Origin: Flaveria trinervia
Lineage: Eukaryota > Streptophyta > Magnoliopsida > Asterales > Asteraceae
DNA length: 64,000 nucleotides
NCBI GenBank assembly: GCA_025506515.1
Contig: CM046453.1
Span: 40,493,727-40,557,726 of the forward strand
Direction of reading: 5' to 3'
Shown piece after piece: positions 56,896 through 64,000 of this stretch. Within the stretch, counting starts at the first letter, position 1, and each line of letters opens with the position of its first letter. The notes beneath the pieces are model-generated. The model ran no database searches. It saw only the letters and a program-made list of their open reading frames with translations, and had not been told where the DNA came from. The translations under genes were made by a program, and so were the position numbers.

Positions 56896-57680
56896 ATAAG
56901 GCTGATGCAACCCAAACCCCCAAGTCTCTTTTTTACATGCATGCAAAAGTGTACTGAAGTGGAATGCTTCGGACGTTTCACACCCAACATGAGAAAAAAT
57001 ATTTTAAGTGTGAAATCTTCCCAAGGCAAGACCAATATCTTTTGAAGCCAAACATGAAGTCTTCCGAAGCTTCAGAGACAAGTATTCCGAAGCCAACACT
57101 TGAACACAGATTTCTTCTGAAGACTTTTGAACACATGCTTTATCTGATGTACATTTTCCATAAAGCTAGATCCCTTTCTGTTGCATCTCTGATAAGACAC
57201 CACTTTACATAAGTTGGTGAAAGGTCTATGCTTTTGGTAACTATACATTGAGGTCTTGAGTCTGTAACTTTCTACTTTATATACTTTATCCTTTTTGTAA
57301 TATATTAGGATGTGAGCTATGGCATGTCATAGTCACTAATAAAAAAGACAATCTGCCTTTTGACTCTACATTGATTTTGTTGTTGTCTAGATCATGTATC
57401 CAGCTAGCCTTCAAAGTATGGCAGACCGTAGGTTGTAGTATAAGTATCTCTGGTTCTTTGTATCTTATAAAATTGCTTTTGTAAACACTTGTATGGAACT
57501 AGAGAACAATATACATCAATCTTAAAATCAACTACTTGTGTTGTTCTTGTTTTGTCTCTTGAATACTTGTGTTTCTTAGCTCTTACTAAATCTGGTTTCT
57601 TGTTCTCCATTTGATCTGTTAAGTGTTGTTGCATACTCTCCTCTTTGTGTTGTTGTGTTGTAAGCTTGTACCCTTCAACG
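56896..57680 (+). repeat. Decayed G-like LTR relic
   Basis: Shares ordered words with LTR G: ggctgatgcaaccc near the start, gcttcggac, gtcttccgaagc and attccgaagcc (56968-57090), later gtaggttgtagtataagta, acacttgtatgg, then acttgtgttgttctt. No clear termini or TSD. It is the last recognisable retroelement piece before the host gene, about 1 kb upstream of its ATG. Confidence 0.65.
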
Positions 57681-58360
57681 GTTCAGCAATCAATATAAGC
57701 ACGTCCCTTTGAATAATAGAAAATTTATCATATTATATTTTAAAAGTTATAAAAATAAATATGAATTAAAATAGTTATAGTATTTTAATAATAAAATAAC
57801 TTATGTGGCGCCTTGAGTTTATAGGTTTTTATACGTTAACACTTGTATTATTGTGTTTTTCAACAACTTGTAAGCCACTACTATTCATGACACTTTCTAA
57901 ATATCATAACTATATATATATATATTAAAAGTTCTCTAACCAAATATGAATAAAAAATAGTTATAGTATTAAAATAATTGAAACATAAATTTTATATGTA
58001 TTGACAACTAATAACATTGTGGGTGTATTAACACTTGTAAGCTACTATTCTTCATGAAAACTCAATATTCCATAATTTATAAATGTAACAATAGTTGTTT
58101 TGATAACCTAAGCCTAGACTCAAAATGGGTGGTTATGAAGTCAATAAAGGTTTGCAAAGTTCTCCTATGTATGTTTCCATGATCCAAGGCCGGATTCACA
58201 AAATAGGTGGTTTACAAATATATTTTTTACAAAAGGACTAAGCTTTATTTCCTACAATAGTCTAGGGACCACTTTTGTAACTTGCTTCTTTCTTTATCTG
58301 GACTGTTCTTAGTCACCCGGTTCTAACGAGTTTTTGACTCTATCAAAGATCACCTCACCA
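57681..58360. other. AT-rich upstream region of the host gene
   Basis: No ORF. Two similar AT-rich blocks (ttaaaagttataaaaataaa near 57740 and ttaaaagttctctaacc near 57926, each followed by aaatagttatagtatt). It probably contains the promoter of the cysteine synthase gene; no clear TATA box. A pyrimidine-rich run at 58372-58390 may be near the transcription start. Confidence 0.5.
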
Positions 58361-58407
58361 AACCACATTCCATCATCTTCTTCTTCTTGTAATCACTGTA
58401 AACAAAG

Positions 58408-58654
58408 GTATCTTTCGCATCGTTAATTTCGCTAATCTACATTTGATTTCAAATGAAATTTTAGTTTTTGACCATCGTTATCCGTGAAAAATGATATAAA
58501 AATTGCAGTTTTGTATCATTTCTATTGTCCGTACATATGGAATTGTGATTATTCAAATGTCTTTTTTGGTGCATCTTGTTGATTAGCAGTCCTCCAGCAC
58601 ATAGATTGTCGTTTAATACTGATTATCTATAGCTTATAAGTGTTTGATTGACAG
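58408..58654 (+). other. Putative intron in the 5' UTR of the cysteine synthase gene
   Basis: Donor aaag|gtatct after a pyrimidine-rich leader and acceptor ttgacag|ttactg, 16 nt before the ATG at 58671. Predicted from splice signals only. Confidence 0.55.
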
Positions 58655-58670
58655 TTACTGTTCTGAAAGT

Positions 58671-61600
58671 ATGGCGGAAGGGAAGAGTTCGATCGCTAAG
58701 GATGTTACTGAAGTAAGTTTGTGGTTGTTTATGGATTGTATGATATCAATTATTTTTGAATTTGTTAATAGCTAAATCTTTGTTTATACCTGCAGTTGAT
58801 TGGTAACACTCCATTGGTTTATCTTAACAATGTTGTGGATGGTTGTGTTGGGCGAATTGCAGCCAAACTGGAAATGATGGAACCTTGCTCCAGTGTTAAA
58901 GACAGGTGTGTTTACTTGAGGATTGTTTATTAATTTCATACACTTTTGCTATGGGTGGGTTTCTTTGTTTGAATATTTAATATCTACTGCTTGTCAAGTT
59001 CCTACGGATTTATTACTTTTTGAATAGCTTATGCATTTTATATTGCTATCCGTGGATGTTAAGATCCAATATATTGAATGATAACTAGAGTTGTATAAAA
59101 TGGATGCTTGCTTTTTAGTACCTGACCTTAAGTTTAAATATAGAATCGTTTTGTTGCTGATTTAATTATGGATGTCTTTACTTTTTGCATGCAGGATTGG
59201 TTATAGCATGATCTCAGATGCAGAAGCAAAGGGGCTCATAACACCTGGAGAGGTTTGTTAGCATCATCTATAGATTCTTGAATATCATTGTGCATTATAA
59301 CTTTATAAGTAAAATGATGATATAGTTAACACAACTAAACTTTAGATTATGTAAACTTATGTGATTTCCATTTTCATGTCATTATTTTGATAAATTTTTA
59401 CCCGTTAGATATGTATTAAGTGTGATGGCTGACCTGTTCAGGATTGAGTTCCACAAAATTCTATCTAGACCTTGATTTAGAAAGAAAGGGAGTTAACAGG
59501 CTCATAGGTTCTGTAAACCACTCAAACACTCAAGTTAACCATTAATGGGTGAGTAGTATCAATTATTAAAGAGGAATTTTCAGAATACCCCTTTGGGACA
59601 AGCATTACTTCCTTATATTGGCATCCACAATCTTCTAAAAGACAGGAACATTTGATACTTATGTTTGCAAAGGATGAGCATGTTGCTATGAGCCTATTAT
59701 GTGCTACCATGTGGCATTATGACGCTTACCTGAATGTAGAACATGTTGCGTAAGCCAATTATGTGCCCATGTGGCATTTTGACGTTTTACCTAAATGGAG
59801 ACCCAAAGCATGTTTATAAAGTTTAATGAAGCCCGTTCATATTGCAACATCTATAACCATTTGAGATGCACCGATAGGAATGCAACAATAGAAATACCAT
59901 GACAAGTGTAGTAATCCTGTCACTTATAGGTCAGCCCAAACAAGAGATCCAGGAACACCTATACTAATCAGGGCATAAACCATGTCGTGGTCCTGTTCAT
60001 GCTTTGCTACTTGGAGCACATGATTGAATTCTAAGGCTTAGCTACCTTATCTCCACATTAGGCTTGTGTCCCGATGCAGAACCATATCGCTAGGAGAAAA
60101 TGCTTGTTCAAAAACAACATATTGTAAATAGGACACACACGCTCTGGGATTCATCCTGAAAAAGAAGTGCATAAGCTACTGTTGGTGGAGTTTAGTTGAG
60201 ATAAAAAGAGAGGTTCAAGTGGTGGGCAGTATATCGCTGACATGGTTTCTAAGCCTTTCACGATAATAGTCTTTTGTGGGCCTAGCCTTTTTTAGGCCTT
60301 CAAAGCAATATTAGGCATGAGGGTTACACCTTGGATATGGTAATCTGGTCTAGTATAATTTTTAACTATGTTGTATTAGACTTAGCAAGTATACTTGTTA
60401 ATAGTGAAACTTATGACCATTTCACGAGACACTTCTAGTATTTGAATCTATGAGTTTTACCCACGCGTCATTTTGATGCATCCATCCTATAGAGTGGTGT
60501 AATGTCAATATAAAGGACGAGTGGGATTTCATGGATGGAGGCTTGGAAAGTGATGGGGCAAGAACGAATGAAGTGACTGCTTGAGCTCTTACCCTGCTTG
60601 TGTACCCTCGTCATCAATAAATTTTTGTTTTCTTTTTCAGTGTAGTTATTATACTTTCTTCTCCAAGAATCTCCGCAGCCTTCTCCATCATCGTTGTATA
60701 AGAATTCACCTTTGCAAGTGTGTTTACCATCAACCTTCAATTATTTCAAAGACAAAGTCTATATTAGTCAAACTAATTTACTAAGTTTCATGAGCAATCG
60801 ACATATTGAGAAACATAATCATGTTCTACAAACCAGTTTAGAGACCAGATAAGTGAGGCCACCTCACAAGATGGTTGCCATGTATACCTGATCAGCCTTC
60901 ATCCACTTTACTATTTTTACCTAATTTTTTTTCGTAGAACAACAAAACTAGTCTTGTCTGAATGCATGCCTTCAGTGTCTTGAGGATCACCTTTTGAGCC
61001 CTTGTAGAGAACCTACTTTATAATTATCACTATTCTTCTTCAAATTGTCTTTGGCTAGGATTTGGTTCACTATCAAGAATAGAACCCAAGGTTAAAACAT
61101 GGATTCCAAAACGAAATCCAGGACAAAGGATTTGAGAGGCCCCCTTTTGAGGACGATATGAGTTTAGTTTTAGAAACTTGTTGGGTTTAGGGGTATGGGA
61201 TTAGTTGATATTTGTCCGACTAGCCAAACTTGTTTACCAGAATATATCAATAGTATCATATAAAGTTAACATATAATTAATATTGTGTTTAAGTTATTAG
61301 AAACTTGAAATTATCAATTTACAGATGTATTGGAAGCATTGTTGAGCATTTAATATTTCAGGTGGGTTGTTACGGTGAATGTAAGATTAGGTTTTGGGTA
61401 ATGGGCATCCTAGTGGGTAGTTTTTAACAACATATGATAAGATCATATATAGGTTTCTTGATACCTATAGGTGTTCACTTGGGGGCATTACTCTCCACAG
61501 AGCCGATTTCCCCTACGCCTAGGACGTTGTCTGGATCAAACTTGCGTTCCCTAAGCACTATGAAATGAATTGTACGAGGATTGTGATTGTTTGTTCTTTA

Positions 61601-64000
61601 CGTAAACAAACACCGGTCATGTATGCCTTTTGTTTTAGTCTTTTACTATTTAACAGTTTAACCATTTTTACTGTTAAGAGCTATTATTGTTATCTTGTCT
61701 ATTGCTGTTTTTATCATAGTAAATCTCAAAGTCAACTAATCTAGCATGCTTCTATTGTATTATTGCTTAAGAGTGTCCTTATTGAACCAACAAGTGGTAA
61801 CACCGGCATTGGACTAGCCTTCATGGCTGCAGCAAAGGGTTACAAGCTCATCATCACCATGCCTGCATCCATGAGCTTGGAGAGACGAATTATTCTCCGT
61901 GCTTTTGGTGCTGAGCTTGTCCTTACTGATCCTGCTAAAGGAATGAAAGGTGCTGTTCAGAAGGCTGAGGAGATATTGGCTAAAACACCAAATGCTTACA
62001 TTCTTCAGCAGTTTGAGAATCCTGCTAATCCAAAGGTACCTTGCCATAACTACTTTTGTTGTCATGTTGTATTGCTCTAATTTCTTATTGTACTTCTTAG
62101 ATCCATTATGAAACAACTGGACCTGAAATTTGGAAAGGTACGGATGGGAAAATTGATGCCTTTGTTTCTGGCATTGGAACTGGCGGTACAATTACAGGTG
62201 CAGGAAAATATCTTAAAGAGCAAAACCCTAACATAAAGGTTTACTTCTTAAGACCTACTTTGAAAATTAGAGGTGGAAATGAGCAGCTTAAGTAATAGGT
62301 CAAAATAAGTCTGGGTCAAGGCCGGTAATTTTTATGTGTGAGTGGAAATGAGTGGGTCAGGCCAACCCGCCAACACTTTGTATATTTGGTTTAAATTTCA
62401 TGGGGAAAAATGCATAAACTATAACTGAAAATAGTATATATCACTAAATTAATAAGATAATTCTTTACGATAAAAACAGATCTGGACATTGAAATAGACA
62501 TGAGGCAACTTTTGGCTTGTTCTATGCATTTGACCTGGTTTATATTTAGCTCATTTTTCAAATTTACATGTTTGACCTATTACCAATAAAATAGAAAGGT
62601 TGAAATTGCCATCTGCAGTTGGCATTTCTATATCTGTATTACTCTATGTTTGTTGTTTCTCCTCATCGCTAAACACCTCTAATTAATAAACTTATTTTTT
62701 GTCATCAGCTTTATGGGATTGAGCCTACTGAAAGTCCTATTTTATCTGGAGGAAAGCCTGGTAAGCTACACCAATGCACTATTATCTTATTTCCACAATT
62801 TGTTTCCTTGCCTCGGCAGGCTTACAATCTAATTCTGAGAGTTTTGGACAAGAACGAATGCTGTGGACAGTATCATTTAAAATCCTAGAAGAAAATTTTT
62901 AGAAATAACAAGTGTTTTGGAGAAATAAAGAAAGTTCCAGATAAAGAAATGTCATTCGTCCTAATGTGCTTGTGGTGGTTGACTGAAAAACTGATCCCCT
63001 TCTAGATCATTTTATGTAGCTACTATGTTCTTCGACTCTCAAATTCTTCCAAGATCACGGTCAGAATATTATTGTGTCTCTATCCTATATTCTCTAATTC
63101 TATCAACTTCAAGATTGAACCAAAATATATGAATCTTGGAAACAAGTTGCAGCATCTATATATCATGTTCAACAAACTGATATACTCATGTCAGTTGAGT
63201 TTGTTATCAATAAAGATTTTGGCCTTATGGATCATATTTGTCATGCTTAAGGTCCACATAAGATTCAAGGAATTGGTGCTGGCTTTATCCCTGGTGTTTT
63301 AGATGTTGATCTTATTGATGAAGTTGCGCAAGTATGACCCACCTCCTCCTCTCTTTCTTCTTCTTTTTCTCTCTCTCTCACTCTCTTGCTAATTTAGCTT
63401 TGTGGGTTTATCATTTTCCCATAAATATGTATATGCAGTCCATCATTGATTGTTCTGATTAATGTGACGTTTATATGCATTTTTCTACAGGTTTCAAGTG
63501 AAGAAGCCATCGAAACTGCTAAGCTTCTTGCCCTTAAAGAAGGATTGCTTGTAAGTTCATGTTACTCATAATATGCATCTCCGAAACATGTTCGACTGTT
63601 TTACTTGGTGATCTATCATAGAGGTGGCAATTTCTACCCATTTACTTATAAATGGGTTGATTTGAGTTATGTTTAAAATTTTTTGCTTAATGGGGAATAG
63701 GTATAACAGAACACATTCAAACTCCTTACATCCGATATCACTTATGCCAAAAATTAGATTAATGTTGTACTAATATGGTTTTTGTATTTACCCCTCAATT
63801 ATTGTTTCTTTCTGAAAAACGGTGTTACATAAGTGTTTCAGTTCCACCTGATCTGATCCGAACTACAATTTCTCTGTTTTGACTACCTCGTTACCCAACC
63901 CAGTCAATCTGCCAACTCTGATACATTTTTCATTCAAGCTGCTATTAATGATTATTCTGATTTCTAATTGAGATTCTGAGATTGGCATTATCTGTTACAG
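58671..64000 (+). CDS. OASA1-like: Cytosolic O-acetylserine (thiol) lyase / cysteine synthase, exons 1-8 (3' end outside)
   Basis: PLP enzyme making cysteine from O-acetylserine and sulfide. Exons: 58671-58712, 58796-58905, 59195-59252, 61772-62035, 62101-62238, 62709-62760, 63252-63331, 63491-63550; all introns GT-AG. They encode residues 1-268 of about 325 without a stop; the next acceptor cag ends at 64000. The start MAEGKSSIAKDVTELIGNTP has no transit peptide, so cytosolic. Seen: PLP lysine K49 in SSVKDR, substrate loop TSGNTG (77-82), phosphate-binding GTGGT (184-188), and K220, H224 and K225 in the loop that in Arabidopsis (K217, H221, K222) contacts serine acetyltransferase. The missing end should hold the SSGA motif. 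Intact and probably functional. Intron 3 (2.5 kb) is unusually long here. Confidence 0.95.
59253..61771 (+). other. Expanded intron 3 of the cysteine synthase gene
   Basis: 2519 bp, against 83-491 bp for the other complete introns seen. No coding sequence on either strand; ORFs here are short and unlike known proteins. No terminal repeats were recognised, though the length suggests an old insertion. Confidence 0.7.
62266..62683. repeat. Possible MITE in intron 5
   Basis: Perfect 10-bp inverted ends attagaggtg (62266-62275) and cacctctaat (62674-62683), similar to hAT-type termini (tagaggtgg). No convincing 8-bp target duplication. It nearly fills the 470-bp intron. Confidence 0.45.
63619..63920. 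repeat. Possible hAT-like MITE relic in intron 8
   Basis: Starts tagaggtggcaa and ends ctgccaactctg, imperfect inverted ends (about 9 of 10 in the core), with the acccattt...aaatgggt interior typical of such elements. No target duplication found. Confidence 0.35.

Noticed and set aside
57895..57930. AT-rich run as a centromeric or origin-type element
   Set aside because: Just a short TA microsatellite in an intergenic region.
59522..60784. ORFs in intron 3 of cysteine synthase as nested genes
   Set aside because: Short, no recognisable motifs, AT-rich chance frames.
1..64000. tRNA, rRNA or organellar insert
   Set aside because: No cloverleaf, rRNA core or long organelle-like coding block was recognised; tRNA-like strings are retroelement primer binding sites.

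Overview
This is nuclear plant DNA, eudicot and probably Asteraceae (an impression from retroelement protein style, not proven). About 57 kb is a nested pile of LTR retrotransposons. The last ~5.3 kb is the 5' two-thirds of one host gene, a cytosolic O-acetylserine (thiol) lyase / cysteine synthase on the + strand; its next exon starts just past base 64000. No tRNA, rRNA or CRISPR was found. Apart from the host gene, every long ORF is a broken retroelement ORF or a shadow of one.

Left stack (1-25757). Copia element A (-, 1-3968) sits in Copia B (-, to 6942). B sits in the pol of Gypsy C (+, 6943-11320, 3' LTR of about 2.5 kb). Gypsy C sits in a Sirevirus-like Copia element, C1 (-, 11321-25433: gag, pol, a long pol-ORF3 spacer, ORF3). 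C1 abuts a + strand Copia RT fragment of family G. A solo LTR of the A family with target-site duplication (TSD) GGATA interrupts C1 ORF3.

A 100-N assembly gap lies at 25758-25857.

Right stack (25858-56271). Sirevirus-like Copia D (-, 25858-34812) sits in the pol of Gypsy E (-, 34813 to about 41.3 kb). E abuts Copia-like LTR element F (-, LTR 41500-41937), which sits in the integrase of Copia G (+, 41938-52.1 kb: pol, spacer, ORF3, LTR). A second, 5'-truncated ORF3+LTR copy of G follows to 56271, then a decayed G-like LTR. Three solo LTRs of the D family, each with a perfect 5-bp TSD, lie in E's LTR, G's pol and G's ORF3.

Most notable pattern: each Sirevirus-like element (C1, D, G) carries its own family of short, near-palindromic motif arrays in two places, the LTR U3 upstream of the TATA box and the spacer between pol and ORF3. 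In D and G a TATA box lies between the spacer array and the ORF3 start, which suggests that ORF3 has its own promoter sharing cis elements with the LTR. The same motif types recur in the LTRs of the Gypsy elements C and E but not in Copia A or F. One possible reading is a self-recognition or anti-silencing system like VANC and its motif arrays in VANDAL transposons; this is inference and needs testing.
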